Source of the DNA: Siphlonurus alternatus
Taxonomy: Eukaryota; Arthropoda; Insecta; Ephemeroptera; Siphlonuridae
Length of the DNA stretch: 64,000 bases
Direction of reading: 5' to 3'
Assembly: GCA_949825025.1 (NCBI GenBank)
Contig: OX463785.1
Location: 22,073,971-22,137,970 of the forward strand
Position numbers and translations under genes: made by a program. Below are positions 1 through 13,700 of the stretch, piece after piece (position 1 is the stretch's first letter; every line of letters begins with the position of its first letter). The notes beneath the pieces are model-generated. The model was not told the origin of the DNA, ran no database searches, and worked only from the letters and a program-made list of their open reading frames with translations.

Positions 1-650
1 ATTTGATTTTTTTTTTTTTTGTAAAGAAAAAAATAAATTAAACCCATATTTAAAAAGTCTATAAAAATTATTAAACATATCCTCAGAGTTTTTGTCATAC
101 ACAGCTGATGGCCAGTCTATTGTAGACAAGAAAAATTTGAATTGGTTCATTTTAGTTTCAGTAAAAAATCTTTTTTCTGCTATAATAAAATTTACTGGAG
201 GGACAATTTGCTTAATCACAACTTTCTGGGCATAGTGGTCAGAAAAAAGAGTCTTTAGTACAGTGACTTCTATATCTTCTTTTCTAAGGTTAGTAAAGAC
301 ATTATCAATAATTGACTCCCTGTTAGAAAATGTGTTTATTCTTGTTGCTGAGTTAATTTTTATATCAAGATTGTAACTAGTTAAAATAAATTGCAGTTCT
401 TTGGTATTTCTATTATTGGTACAGCTTGTGTCTATATTAAAATCTCCAAGAATAACAACTTCATTTTTTAACACATTAACATGTTTTAAGAGTGTATTAA
501 ATCTGTCAAAAAAACAACAATTTTTATCATTATTTTTTAACACACATTTATTATCATCATGAGGATGAATATTTACTGTTGGTGATCTATAAATCCCAAC
601 AATAGTAATATGTTTAATATTTTTATGATCAATGTTTAATGTTTATATGA
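1..650 (-). mobile_element. Non-LTR retrotransposon (LINE) endonuclease domain, partial
   Basis: Translated on the - strand, this stretch is open from about position 650 to the window edge. It contains VVILGDFNID (around 455-425) and a downstream SDHYAQ (around 245-228). These match the GDFN and SDH catalytic motifs of the APE-type endonuclease (exonuclease/endonuclease/phosphatase fold) that nicks target DNA for LINEs. An upstream IVGIYRSP block also fits the fold. The reverse transcriptase would lie to the left, outside the window. The upstream side becomes a short duplicated AT stretch with stops near 650, so the copy is probably 5'-truncated. It lies antisense to the transporter gene, apparently in its intron. 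The clade cannot be told from this piece. Confidence 0.8.
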
Positions 651-977
651 TCAATGTTTATAATTTAATTAAAGTACCATTACTTCAGCTACATTAATTG
701 ATAATGTTAAATGAGATAACATCCATGTTATTAAAGCTAATTGTTTTATACTTTATATATAATTAAAAAATGAAATGTATAGTCACAATGTATCAAATGA
801 TATTTATTGTGAATAAATAAATAAAATAAATATTGAAAGAAACACACATGACACAACTCCTACAAATTTACATTACAATATTACCTGTGAATATTTTCTT
901 AAAATCTTTTTAAAACTAGTAGAACATAACATTATTCTGTTTCTGATTAAACCCCCTTTCCCCCCCATGCTTTGCAG

Positions 978-1096
978 GCACCACATAGTCCAGGTCATCG
1001 GCAACGAGACTTACATCGCCAGCGACGTGTCCGTGCTCTGGCAGATCCCGCAGTACTGCCTCGTGGGCACCGCCGAGGTCTTCGCCAGCGTCGGAG
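978..1096 (+). CDS. SLC15A4: SLC15A4-like penultimate exon
   Basis: The acceptor TTTGCAG is at 971-977 and the donor GTGAG starts at 1097. It encodes a luminal loop (HHIVQVIGNETYIASDVS) and the WQIPQY helix start. It is much more GC-rich than its surroundings, as expected of an exon in AT-rich DNA. It ends in phase 1. Confidence 0.88.
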
Positions 1097-1682
1097 GTGA
1101 GAAATAGTTGTACTGTACAATCGTTACCCTTAAAAATTCCTTGACCAAAATAAAACGATATTGCTATCTATTGGTGAGGAAAAATTTCTAAGGTGGAAGG
1201 AGTACTATCTGAATTATTATTTTTTAAATTTATTTTTTAATTTCTTTCTCCTCAATTTTATGGGTGTTAGAGGGTTAAAAAAAAAAATCTGAAAAAAATT
1301 GACAATATACATAACGACAGGTCTTCTATTCAAATATAGAAATGCAATAAAAATTTTCATGAAGGACCTAAAACTAAAAATTTGTCTACATCCCACAGGC
1401 CTGGAGTTGGCTCACGCGTCTGCCCCTCGCTCTCTTCAAGGCCTCGTGATGGGCCTGCTCTCTGCCATGGAGGGTGTGGCTTCTTTCCTCGGTCTTGGCC
1501 TCGTGGCGCTGCTCAGTCCGATCTGGATTCAACCGGACGCTACCCACTTCCTTGGACACCTTGACTGGTTCTTTTTCCTGCTGTCTCTTCTTCAGGCCGC
1601 AGTGTTGGCCATCACAGCAGTCGTTATATGTGTGAGAAGTTTTAGATCTCAAGAACTTGATGTGGGAAGTGCAACCAGATAA
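978..1682 (+). CDS. SLC15A4: SLC15A4-like proton-coupled peptide/histidine transporter, C-terminal part (exons 978-1096 and 1399-1682)
   Basis: Two exons encode the end of a POT/PTR (SLC15) transporter. The first follows a TTTGCAG acceptor and reads through WQIPQYCLVGTAEVFASVGG; the second continues LELAHASAPRSLQGLVMGL, then a hydrophobic segment, a loop with HLDWFFFLLSLLQA and a last hydrophobic helix, ending at TAA 1680-1682. The WxIPQY, EVFAS and APRSxQ motifs are typical of the final three membrane helices of SLC15A4/A3-type transporters. These move histidine and small peptides with protons across endolysosomal membranes. Exon phases agree (G at 1096 joins GC at 1399 to make Gly). The 5' exons lie left of the window. 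AATAAA signals occur at 1771 and 1793. The alternative is an SLC15A3-type paralogue. Confidence 0.9.
1399..1682 (+). CDS. SLC15A4: SLC15A4-like terminal exon
   Basis: The acceptor CCCACAG is at 1392-1398. The exon encodes the last two to three membrane helices and a short tail ending SQELDVGSATR. An upstream in-frame extension to 1299 is intron sequence, because the SLC15 homology begins exactly at the acceptor. Confidence 0.88.
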
Positions 1683-1770
1683 GACTGAAATGTCATTTTG
1701 TCAGAATAAGTAATATGTGTCTAAGAATTTAGAATCCAGTGGTAGGAGATATCAATTTTCTCAGGACAAA

Positions 1771-1798
1771 AATAAATGTTTGTCATTGCCAAAATAAA
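1771..1798 (+). terminator. Candidate poly(A) signals of the transporter gene
   Basis: AATAAA occurs at 1771-1776 and again at 1793-1798, 89 and 111 bases after the stop codon. In AT-rich DNA such hexamers are frequent, so the assignment rests only on position. Confidence 0.4.
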
Positions 1799-2184
1799 GG
1801 GACAAAATTTGATGTTGAAAAAAGAAAAATGCTGTACATTTCAAAGCTTTGAGGTTATGCGGGAGAGTTGTAGCTATGAAATAAAATGGTCCCAAATGGC
1901 CGTATAAAAAGAGGGTTTACTATAAAGAAATGTGTGAAAAAATGAAATCATTGTCTTCTAAAAAATGAGAAATGTGTTGAAAGATATATTTTTAACCTAT
2001 GAAGTATCAATGCAGTAATTTTTATTTGTTATGTAGAATATATTCATGCCTGGCAGAAGTAGCTTATATGTAATAAGAAGTGTATTATAAACCACTATTT
2101 TACATTAAGCAAGGTAACAAATATGTACTGTGAATTGAAATTATTACTGTATAAATATGGACAATATTAGACAGTAATTGAATA

Positions 2185-2510
2185 GAGTATCGACCTCAAT
2201 TTTCTTTTTATTGCAGAAATGGATAGAGGGTGCAAAGTTATGCTACCCTGATTTTTTTTTCAGATTTTTTAGAGACTGGGAACTATTTTTAAAAATATTA
2301 TTGTAAGTCCTTTTTGTGACGTCACGAGACGCCGCTACTTAAGAAAAAAATAGGACTTGCCGCCTCGTGACATCACAAAAATGACTTTCAATAATTTTTT
2401 AAAAATAGTTTCCGGGTTCTAAAAAATCTGAAAAACATCAGGGTAGCATAACTTTGCACGCTCTATACATTTCTGCAATAAAAAAAAAAATTGAGTTCGA
2501 TACTCCATTG
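2185..2510. mobile_element. Foldback MITE, family P, copy 1
   Basis: This is an inverted-repeat element of about 320 bp. The left arm (GAGTATCGACCTCAAT, then TTTTTATTGCAGAAATGG, then TTTTTGTGACGTCACGAGACG) is repeated in reverse complement on the right, ending CGATACTCC. The two arms meet at a TTAAGAAAAAAATAGG centre. Six other copies are in the window, and no coding capacity is seen. Confidence 0.85.
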
Positions 2511-4129
2511 CATGTGAAAAAATTCAATTATTTGTATTGAGCAAAGCCCATGAATATGAAGTCCCAATTTTTTAAATATGTATGAGAAGCAATTTATCCA
2601 AGCACACATACACTTGTGTTTATTATAAAAGTCAATTGCTCATTTTAAAAGAAAAGAGGGATTTTGGGGTTAAAATCCTTTGGGAATTAGCCCCATGATG
2701 TTGTTAATGGTACCTATTCCCTCTGTCAACAAAAAGTTGTTGTTTTTATGTTCTAATAAATCAGCTCATTTTAAGCCACAGATTGGCTTGTGGAGAAACA
2801 ATGAGCAATACAATCAGAAAATGAATGATCTCCATTTTGTTGCAGAATATTATTCATAGATTTTTAATGTTAATTTTACCTGGTTACTTAATTGTTTTAA
2901 TTTTCAAGTTAGAAGTTTCTCAGGATAAACATTGTACGCTATATAAAAAAAAAAAAAAATTCTCAAGATAGATAAATTTGTAGTGTCTTTTATTAAGTAC
3001 ATATGATTATTATTTTATGATGCCATGCATTCGGAGAAAAATAAATGTTTTTGTATTAATCATTAATTTTTGCTCTCCATTTTACACTTATAATTAGTTT
3101 TTAAAAAAATTCTTATATTCTTTTAATTAAGAACAAATTTTTTAAATTAATCGCTGTTGCATGAAAAGTATAAAAAGAATCCAGTTGCTCCTCACAAATC
3201 AGCTTAATCCACTCTTGTTGAAGCAAAACTCCCTGAAAATACATTGCAAAAAATAGGCTGACCTATATGTGCAAAGAAAAGTGAAGTTAACAGCTCAATT
3301 AAAAAGAAAAAAATGTCCTAACTTCATTTTGCTTAACAATGGAGTTAGGAAATTTATTTTTTCAGTTTACCAGTTTGGAGTTAGGATATTTTTCCGCTAC
3401 CTAGCTAGTCGATATGCATTTAATATTTTCATTGGTATGGCACAAAGAACTTTAATTTGAAATTGGATGGGATGATTGTAAGTCTGAACATATCTGATAT
3501 ATATTATATTGTAAAGGCATTTTTTTTTTTTTTTTTTTTTAACTAGAGTGGGAACGTAATCAAATAATTGTACCATTTTTTTACTATGGCTTTGTTATTC
3601 AATAAAGTTATTGTGTTTTTTTTTTTCTTATTATTTTGCAATATAATTGTATTTTCAATCGACATATCTATAGTAAATCTACTGTTCATTATTCTATAAT
3701 AATAGCAAGATGCAAGCGAAGTAAACAAATCTCATAATTTTCTTCTAAAAAAATATTGTACGTTTTATGACATTGCTCATTAATTATAAACATATATATT
3801 TTTTCTTTCTGTATTAATTGCAACAGCCATTTCTAGTAAGAATATTGTTTTTAATTGATAAATTTATGTTTTTAATTAAAACTTACTAATGTTTGAATTT
3901 TCTATTCGTCTGTTTTCCTAAACTCTATTGTTGTTTTTTCTATTATACTCCTTTAAAATTTATTTCACCTATATACATATTATTATAATGCCAAAGTAAT
4001 TAAGACATTTTTATTTTTTTTATAAAATTTGTTTGATATTTTATGTGAAATTTTCAGGATATAAAACATGTTCATAAATATATTTTCATCTTAAATAAAA
4101 AGCCTCTTTTTAATTATTCCTCTATAGAA

Positions 4130-4345
4130 CACTGGAGGTCAAGCTCCATAAAACAATAAGAGTCAATGAGATTATTGAAATTCAAGTCATGTTGCCAAAT
4201 TGTACATCAACTATATCATTCTATTTTAGCTGTGCTTATGCAAATTGGCAATGTTACACCTTTTTCATTGTCTCGCAGCATCCTTTTGTTTAGCCTCTAG
4301 CATGGATAAATTATAGATTTCTCCATGGCCTCCAGTATACCTCTA
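4130..4345. repeat. Degenerate inverted repeat
   Basis: AACACTGGAGGTCAAGCTCC near 4130 is partly matched in reverse complement by CCATGGCCTCCAGTATACC near 4325. Matching GTTGCCAAATTG and CAAATTGGCAATG blocks lie further in. It looks like an old palindromic element with substitutions and indels. Confidence 0.4.
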
Positions 4346-5386
4346 TTATGTATGTTTGTTTTTTTAAAGGGAATTAAGAAATAAAAGAAAATTTTATATT
4401 GCAAATTAAAATAGAAAAAGTTTTAATCACAGCTTGTCATTATAAACTCAATTCTTAAAGTAATTATGTACATTTATTTTTTTAATTACAAGTGTAGTTG
4501 CTACCATCTACGGCTGCCTATAGTAAAATTGCATATTATTCTTTAAAAATTAATGTATTTACTTGGCTTTTTAAAGGGACATGCGCATGTTTAGAAACTC
4601 CCTTAAAGTCAAAATCCTCCTGTATTAATTATTTTCAGTAATGCAATTAATTTTACACTCATTAGGAAAAAAAACTAAAAAAATAGTACAATAATACTGC
4701 TCTTTTTTTTTAAATAGACAAAAAAGTGAATATATTAAATTGGTTTCTTAGTAACCAAGAACATAAAAATTATTATTAATAGTAAAAATACATTTTATCA
4801 ATGTCACTATTTTCGTGAAACGTTAGCAAAAAATGAAAATAATAAAAAGAAAGTAAATTGCATTAATTCATGCATTTAAAAATATTTATAGTAAGTTGTT
4901 TTAACTCTTTAAAAAGTCGTCAAATTTTTTACAATACAGAAATTTAAATGCTTCATATTTATATGAATATTTAAGGAAAGTTGCATCAAACTAAAAATAT
5001 TACACAGAATTAATCATCACAAATTACTTGGTAAAAATGCAATGATAAAGAAAGTAGCTTTAGCACAAATTTAATAGTAAAACAATTAAGTTTTCTGGTA
5101 AATTAAGCATTAAACCTGAGGATCAGTATACAAAATAAATTAAGTCTTTTCCTTTCATGCAATATTACCTCAAATGATGCTCATGTTAATTTCTGATGCA
5201 AATTTCACTACAAATTAAAATAATGACATTTTTAAGTCACATTAATTTAAGACAGATCAGTATTACAAAAAAAAACAAACATATATACAACATATATTAC
5301 TTAAAATATTAATACTAAATTTAAACATTTAAAAAGTCTTCAATAAACTAAAATACTTTTAAAGTCTTAATCCGTAACAAGTCTTT

Positions 5387-7397
5387 TCATCTGTAATAGT
5401 CTTTCACTTGGATTGTGGCATCAAGGTTCAAGATTTGAGACAATTTGTCAACCGTCATCGGGATTGAACTTTTTCCAAACGGCATTTTGGATCGAATGTT
5501 GCCCATTTGCGAGAGAGGAGTTTGGGGGGTTCTCTGGGAAGGAGGGACGTAGACAGAGATGCCATCTTCATTTTCCGAGTCGTATTCAGATGACGACTCA
5601 CTGTCGCTCACATGCTGAGGTGGAGACCAGTGAGCTTTAGTGAAGGATTTTCTTGCAGTGTTTCTAGGAGGTGGATTTTTTGTAGTAGATTTTTTAGCTA
5701 CTACACGATTTTTTTTAACTGCTTTAGGATTTAATATATCTTTAATTGAAATTTCTGAAAATTCTGGTATTTGTGGATTATTATCAATTTCATCACCTTC
5801 TCTTTTTATATATTTCATAAAATGTGCAACTCTTTTTTCAGATTTTGGTATTGGATTTAATTTTAAATTAATATTAGGATGTTCTACGTACATATGCATT
5901 GAAGCTGCTTTATTATCTTGTAGTATATAATTACATTCTGAGCATTGAAATTCTGTAACATGTTTTTGTCTTACATGCTCTTCCATTCCTCGAATAGTTT
6001 TTGTTTTTTCAGGACATTCGGGACAAAGGTAGAGTCTTCTGTTTTGCTGTACTTGCGACTGTGGTGGATTTACAGGTAGGGTTGGTGGGAACATGTGATC
6101 ATTATCATCATTAACCGTTGTTGTTGGTTTGGTGATTGATGGAGTAACCACTGGAGTCGATGAAGTTGAAATGAGCTCAAATCTTGGTTCTAAATGAGAG
6201 TGGAAACAATTATTATGTAGTTCCATTTTATCTTCAGTTTCACAAGTTTCCTGGCACCAAAGACATAAATATTTATTACTAGATGGAGTTAGAAGTGGAT
6301 GAGTTCTTTGAGGAGGATATCTTTGAATTTTAGGTTTATCTGTTATAACATAACCAAAATCTTCACCAATATGATCAGATTCATGGTGACGTTTTAATGT
6401 GGGTATTGAAAATACTTTAAAATCACAATGTTTACATTTGTAAGTTGATCTCTTACTACTAACGATTTTGAATGGTTTTGATGGATGATTTAGTGCAAAA
6501 TGAGCTTTTAATGAATGCATGGTTCCTTGGTAGGCACAGAAAGCACAACAGAAACGTTGAGTTCTACCAGATCCAGTATCTTTACCTTTAAGGAATTCTG
6601 ACATTGGTATGGATTTGTATCTGAACGGTAGTGAGCCAGTTTTTGCAATGAGACTGTTCTTATGTACAGCCGCCCAATGTTGATGAACGTCTGGCAATTT
6701 GACGGCACGTAGAGGACAGTAGAAACAACGGAAGAGAGTAGAGTGTTCTCCTGTTATGATGGCAGATTCCTCGTCCCCTGGTTGTGAATCAACACTCATG
6801 TTATCAGTCGATAAATCATCAATCATCTGTACATCATTATCACCATCTTCTGACATTTCAGTTTCAGTTGTTGATTCTTTGTCTTTATTATCAGTAACTT
6901 CAAATCTAGAACGTTTAATTGGTTTTATATCAGGCTTATTAGGCATTGGTTTTTCTATTATTATAGGTGTTTCATTTGGATGTAATCTTGATGAATGTTT
7001 TTTTATATCATATTCACGTAAACCTTCAAAATCACATTTACCACAACGGAATGGTTTTTGTACCCAATGTCTTTGCTCGTGACGTTTTAATTTTCCATTC
7101 ATATTTGTTGTGTAATCACAATATTGACATTTCTTATTGTTGTTTACGGTTGATGGGGTATCGGGAGGAGATGAAACTTCCATTGCCATAGCGTCAACAG
7201 CATCTTGTTTCATTGTCAGACCGTTGCTTCCTTTCACGATTCCATACTCTCTCTCCCAGAAGTCGTCGTCTAGAATGATCTTATCGGTGTCTGGATTCTT
7301 GATGGCAAGTTCGGGCAGGGCGGGGTGGGCGGAGCGACAATGTTGCAGCGTTATCTGCTCGGAGTTGGTACTCATCTGACAGTGGCCACACAGGTAT
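5387..7397 (-). CDS. Giant zinc-finger gene exon 17 (terminal)
   Basis: It encodes residues 3327-3995 with nine C2H2 fingers (starting YLCGHC, KCQYCD, FRCGKC, FRCFYC, FCCAFC, YKCKHC, YLCLWC, YLCPEC, FQCSEC) separated by basic and Ser/Thr-rich linkers. A Lys-rich, acidic Ser/Glu/Asp tail follows, ending KVKDYYR-like (VKDYYR) and TGA at 5389-5387. The acceptor is TGTTCCAG. The 3' UTR runs toward 4.5 kb; a candidate AATAAA on this strand is at 4478-4473. Confidence 0.92.
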
Positions 7398-7726
7398 CTG
7401 GAACATCAACATTGGAATTAGAGCACTGGAGAGACATGCAAAATTAAATACTAGTCAAGTAGGAGGTATATTTCTTTTATTCACAGAATTACTGATTACA
7501 TAATATGTCATATTAAAATATAACAGAAATTAGTTTTATTATTTAGGCAAGCCTATTCTTATACCTAACTGTAATATTAACTAATCATAATATTAATAGG
7601 TTATTCAATATTAAATAAAAATAATAAAATACACAGCAATCAAATGTTAAAAAAACATATAAAGTCTATGGCAAGGGTTCAACATGGATTTGCAATTAGG
7701 TCCATCATAAGAACTGACAATCCTTA

Positions 7727-7780
<54 letters not shown>

Positions 7781-10700
7781 ACAAAAATTGATGAATTACA
7801 AGTCAAGAGATCCTGCATACAATTTTGCAAAAAAAAAAAAAAAATAAAAAAAAAATCATAGTTATCTGCCACTTTTTTGCATTATTTTTTAACTTTCCTT
7901 TTTATTATATTGACTGAAGAGGGATTACTTACGATCCTAGACGGAAGTGATACAACTTTATGTGCATCTTAAGGCCGCGAGTCTGTTTGAACTTCTCCTT
8001 GCAGTGTTTGCACTCGAACTGGCCGCCCGCTGTCATACAATAAACACTTTTAAGTACAAACAACACAAGGCTCAAAATCGCTTAAGGTATAACCTGAGAA
8101 TTTGTCTGTCAAGGTCAAGAGGCGTGGCTATAGTGGCAACACTGTTTGCATTGGAATGCGCATAAATTTTTAGGAGGGGGTGGTGACAACAGTCCTTGAG
8201 AACGTTGCCACATTTCTCATCACATATAGGAAACAATCATCGCCACGGTTCAAAATATATGAAAACAATTCAGAAAAATAGTCTAAAAAATTAGGTTTTA
8301 GTAAAAAAAAAAAGTAAAAGAATCTGTCGTATAGTTTTTTTGCAATGCTAATTAACAAATTTAACATTGGAGGGATACAAAATTCTCATTTAAATAAATT
8401 AATTATAATTAAACCAACGGTTAAAAAATTCCGAAAAAATTCAGAGCTAATTTGACGATTGTTGTGAGTCCACCAAATTAATTTGAAGAAAATCTGTTGT
8501 AGCGAATTTTTTGTCCAAATTTCTCAGGTTAAGCCTTAATATGCATGCAAATTTCAATTATTGTTTTGTTATAAATTTTCCAAACAACAAGCGGAGCAAC
8601 CAGCAAAATATCAAAAACACTCAACTCTTAACTGTGCTCCAGCCAGACCTTGATAACAAGAAAAGTCAAGGTACACTCCTTGTATTTGAAATTTTCCCTT
8701 TTGCAGTCTTGTTAAGGTAGAGATAACGCCGGTCAGCTGTTCGACGTAGGTCCCTTTGATTAACATGAAAACCTTTGCAAATTCACAAAAATTCTGAATT
8801 TTTTTTTAGAGGCGGATATTGGTGCCTAAAAGCCATAGAAAAAGTTTCAAAACAATTTAACGAGACGATTTTTTTAAAATAATTTTTTTAGTTTGTCTCT
8901 CCATGCGAAAGCCCTATGCTGAAAATGAAAATAATTATTTAAAAAAAATTGGCTTGTTAAATTGTTCTGAATTTTTTTCTAAGGCTTTTAGGCACTAATA
9001 CCTGCCTCTAAAAAAAAAAAAAAATCAGAATTTTTGTGAATTTGCTAAGGTTTACATGTTAATCAAAGGGACCTACGTCAAACAGCTGACCGGCGTTATC
9101 TCTACCTTAATCACCATATAAGTATAACACACAGTAACACACAGAAGGGAATTTTTCAGAGGCGAGGAGTGTATATTTCACACATTTTAATTATAAAGTA
9201 CATGCTTTTTAGTAAAACACATTAAATGAGACTGTAAGACGATGAACAAGACATTTATTTTATATAATATTTTCTAATAAGAGAATTTAAGCATCAGGAA
9301 CATGAATGTCTCATCCTTTTTTATAATTTCAATGAGCTTACAATTTACATTTTGTAACACCAATATGCTTAAAAAAAAATCTTATTTTAACATCTTGTTT
9401 TCAGCTGGCGGTCTCAAATTTATCATTCCAACCAAAAAAAATATATTTGATGAATGTATGTACTCTATTTCAGATTAGAAAATTTCTTCTTTTTTTTTTT
9501 AAACAATGACAGCACAGACAATTTCTACAGAACAATGATATTTGAAAAAGAAAAAAAATTGAGGCGATTTTTGTTTCCTAGTAGTAGAGGTCAACTCTCT
9601 GTGGAAAGATGACTTGTCTTGTAGAAGCTTCAGTAGCCAGTCTTAGCCAGTAGCCAGCTGATTTTACATTGTCTTTTAAACTTTGACGCCATTTTTGTTT
9701 GTAAGAAGATATAAAATTTTCTTGTAATAAAAGATTCTATGTATAAAAAATTGGATCATGTAATACAGGCTTTAAAGTGTGTAACCAACGTTTTTTTTTT
9801 TAACTTTCAGTTGAACTGGCTACTAAACCTTCTATGGAAAAATAGTAAAAGACCACTCAACCGAGAGCTAGTATTATTGCAGACTGACCTCTCTTGCCCA
9901 TCCTGTTTCGAGGGTGGTCCTGGTTGAAGGTGTCCTTGAGAAGAGAACTCGAAGTCTGCACCAACTCACCACCTTCCTCAGCCTCAGCCTGCATGCACAA
10001 AATACGACCATCAGAACCTCCCGTCACAACATTACTGACAAAGTATTCACAAGAGATCTACAACCGTGAATAGTTACAGTGTTTAATATTAGTCTTAATT
10101 TTCGTCTCAGAATTATCATAGTATCTTGACCTACTTAACTGTCACAAAACTAAATAAAACTTAACCACCAATGTTTTTTTTTAAAAAAAAAAAAAAGTCA
10201 CACGAAAATTATGAAAAAAATTTAAAATGTTCTCCTCTAAATCCCTTATCATTAGCTAAAATATCAGGTATAAAAAATTAAATTAATTAATTGAAAATTG
10301 TTTTAAAATTTATGAGGTGATCAAGTTATCAAATTTATTGAATAACTATTTTTTTATTTAATTCAGTTTCTCTACTTTTACTTTAAATTATCTGTATTAA
10401 TTATTTTTTTCAAACTTTTGTACTGTATAGGATTACACTAACAATGACAGCTTATTTGCATTCATAATCTCATGCATACCCTATATTATATTTTACCTTT
10501 TCTTCCTCTTCTGGTCTCCCCTCTTCTGGTTCCTCAACGATCACCAGAGGATGTTCCTCGTCATCATCGTCCTTGTCCTTGGCTTCCTCAACTGCTAGCG
10601 GGTCTTTCTCTGGCTCCTTGGGCTCGACTGTATTCTCAACTGGGCGAGGTTTGAGCACCGAGCGAGTCACCAAGCTTTTGCTGGGGGATTTGGGGGGACT

Positions 10701-13700
10701 TCGTTGCTTGGGGGGAGTGTGAACGACAAATCGTTTAGCTCGAGGTTCAGGGTCAGCCTCTAGAGAGCTCACGTCTGAGGTCAAAGGGTCTTCTTCGACT
10801 TCGACTAATACCGAGTCAGGAACGTCGGGGGTAAGGAGAGGAGTTTGCACGGCGATCACTCGATTGGCCTGAGGAATGAGAAATATGGAGTCATGGTTAG
10901 ATGAAAAAATGTGATATTTAGATTAAGACCAATAAAAACACAAATTACCAAAAGGTGATAAATGCTTTATTTAGAGGGCCTCTCTCTCACCTTTTGATAA
11001 ATTGTGTTTTTATGGGTCACCTTTTTTTTTTTTCATTAAAAAAATTTATTCCATGGAAAATTCTTCATAATGAATAAGTAATATTTTGGTAGATAGAATA
11101 ACATTATTTTTAATTTTTAAACAAAATTAAGATTGTTTAGGAACTAATTACACTGACTTTGTAAAAAAATTGAATCATGAAGGGTGAGTATAATTTTTTT
11201 TTTAAGTTGGCAAGCATTGTTTTTTTTTTTTTTTTTTTTTATAATGGACAACATACATGAAAAAAATTTATTGCAGAAATGAATAGATGGTACCAAATTA
11301 TGATACTCTAGAATTTTTTCAGATTTTTTTGAAACCCGGAACTATTTTTAAATAATTATTGAAAGTCCTGTGATTTCAGTTGGCACCCCTGCAGCCTTAA
11401 TAAAAAGGATAGAGACTGGACGCCTATTGACGCCTCCAGGGGGCGTGGCTGCACTTTCAATAATTATTTAAAAATAGTTCTGGGTCTCAAAAAAATATGA
11501 AAGAATTCAGAGTAGCATAATTTGGTACCCTCTATTCATTTCTGCAATAAATTTTTTTCATGTATGTTGTCCATTACGTATACTCCTCTCCCCTGAAAAC
11601 TTCCCTAGCTAAAAGATGACAATATAGCCAATATGTTATCTGAATAATTAATAAACAGTTCCACTATTTTTTAGCGGGATAAGTTTTCACGGGAGAGGAA
11701 AGTACTGAATTCAGCGACTACTCACCCAGGCTTCGAGCTGTGGGTTGTCGGTGTTAGTAACGATGGATGCCTGCCAGTTGTTGGTCACCAGATGAACTCG
11801 TTGAAGATGTTTCATCAGGTTGCACTTGTCCACCGCACTCACCTGGCACTCTGCACACTTGTACCTGAAGACACATCAAGGACAGCAGGTTACATCTCGT
11901 AATACTGTGTAAGTATGTTCAGGTAAAACCATAGGCTATAAAATCCTTAAATATAAACTAGAAATAGGTTAAAATATAATATCATCTGTCAGACGGAATT
12001 ATGAGCTATCCACCTACCATGAAAAGTACAATAATGAGCTATCTGCTTTACCAGTAAGCTTATAATTACAATCACCTGATATAGCAGATAGCTCTTTATG
12101 CCGGATGAGGGCCGATATAAGGTTTTTATTACAAATGTTTTTAACTGATTTTAAAGCTGATGGTATCATATAAACAAAAAGCAATAATAATTTTTTTGAC
12201 AATTCAATTAAAAATTTAAGCTGATTTTGATATTTGGTAATATTGTGTCTGTAGAAATTAAGTTATTAACAATTTTATTTACAGCATATAAATTATGTAT
12301 ACGACTGTACTTGGAGATAATGAAATTATATGTAATAATTTCATTATAATTAATTAAATTTCAAATATATTAATTATTAAACACAATAATTTAGAATAAA
12401 CCTCAAGTATTTACATTATAAAACAAATTAAAAATTAATAATACATAATCACTTACACTTAATTGAAAACTGGCTATTACGCCCATTTTTTTAAGGTGTT
12501 TTATTTTATTTTTATTTGCCCCTCCTATATTATTAACAACTTTCAATAAACTCAAAACTTATAATTACAGCATTTTTAATGACACACTTAAATTTAGACT
12601 ATCATACTACCCATGACTTTGATGTAAATATCCTCAATATTAAAATTCAAGTCTAGACAAAATGATTTAGATGTACAATTGTGTGTAATACTATAATACT
12701 AAACAAGGAGGAGTATACTATGTTTACCACCCTGCCATCTAGTGCATCAAAGTGCAACTAACATGGCTTTACAGTGAGTCACAAAAAAATCAATACCTGA
12801 CTTTTTATTGCAGCCAATGCAGATGAAATTAATAAAGGGAGAGGGTATTTATGTAAGACCATGAATCATTGTGTCATTCCTTATATACTGTTTAGCAACT
12901 TTTATGTGTTTGAATAACAGTATTAAATTTTGTAACAGATAATATTAAATAAATATTAACTCAAAAGTAATCTTATTTAAGATAATCTAGATTTGTTTGT
13001 GACTTCTGTTGTAATTTAGTAAATAAAAAAAATAATAATAATTAAAATTAAATGAGATTTAATTGATTTAAGGAAAATTAAAATTTATATTAAAAAAATA
13101 TAAAGCAGGTTATAAAATGTATTATTTTTTCCTACACAACAGAAAGTGTAAATGTAAAGGAATATAAAATAATAAAATTAGCATAAAATATGGGTTTTCA
13201 ACACAAATTAATTATTGCTGTGTATCAAACAATGTAGAGGATTCAAATATACATAAAGTATATTACTTAACAATAAATATGACTGGAAGTTCAAAATACA
13301 ATATAATGAATTAAATGAGATTACTGCAACTAAATCTTCCTATATACTTAAAAATCAAAATATAATACAATCAAATAATCAATAAAAATAAACCTACATT
13401 GGTATCCATGGAAACTGAACAATAAAATACCCATGTCAGTTTAAATTATAATTAAAATTATCTGCTGGATAAAAGAACTACTTAACTGAAAAATACATAA
13501 AAAAATACACCAATGAGAATACTACAAATAATAATTACATTCACAGGACATAAAAAAATCAAGCGCCCAGTCCAAAATATAATTTTTTCACTTACTTTTT
13601 GTACTGAAATTCTCGGTACAGATGCTCCCTCAACGAATTCTTCAACTTGTTTTTGTAACGCAGGCAGATCGGACAACAGTATTCGCTTCCTTGAGGTTTC

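Larger units (their letters stand above)
1683..5386. other. AT-rich intergenic interval with one or two MITEs
   Basis: This lies between the convergent 3' ends of the + strand transporter and the - strand zinc-finger gene. Apart from the foldback element at 2185-2510 and a weaker one at 4130-4345, I see only AT-rich sequence and homopolymer runs. It should hold both 3' UTRs. Short open frames here lack any recognisable protein features. Confidence 0.6.
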
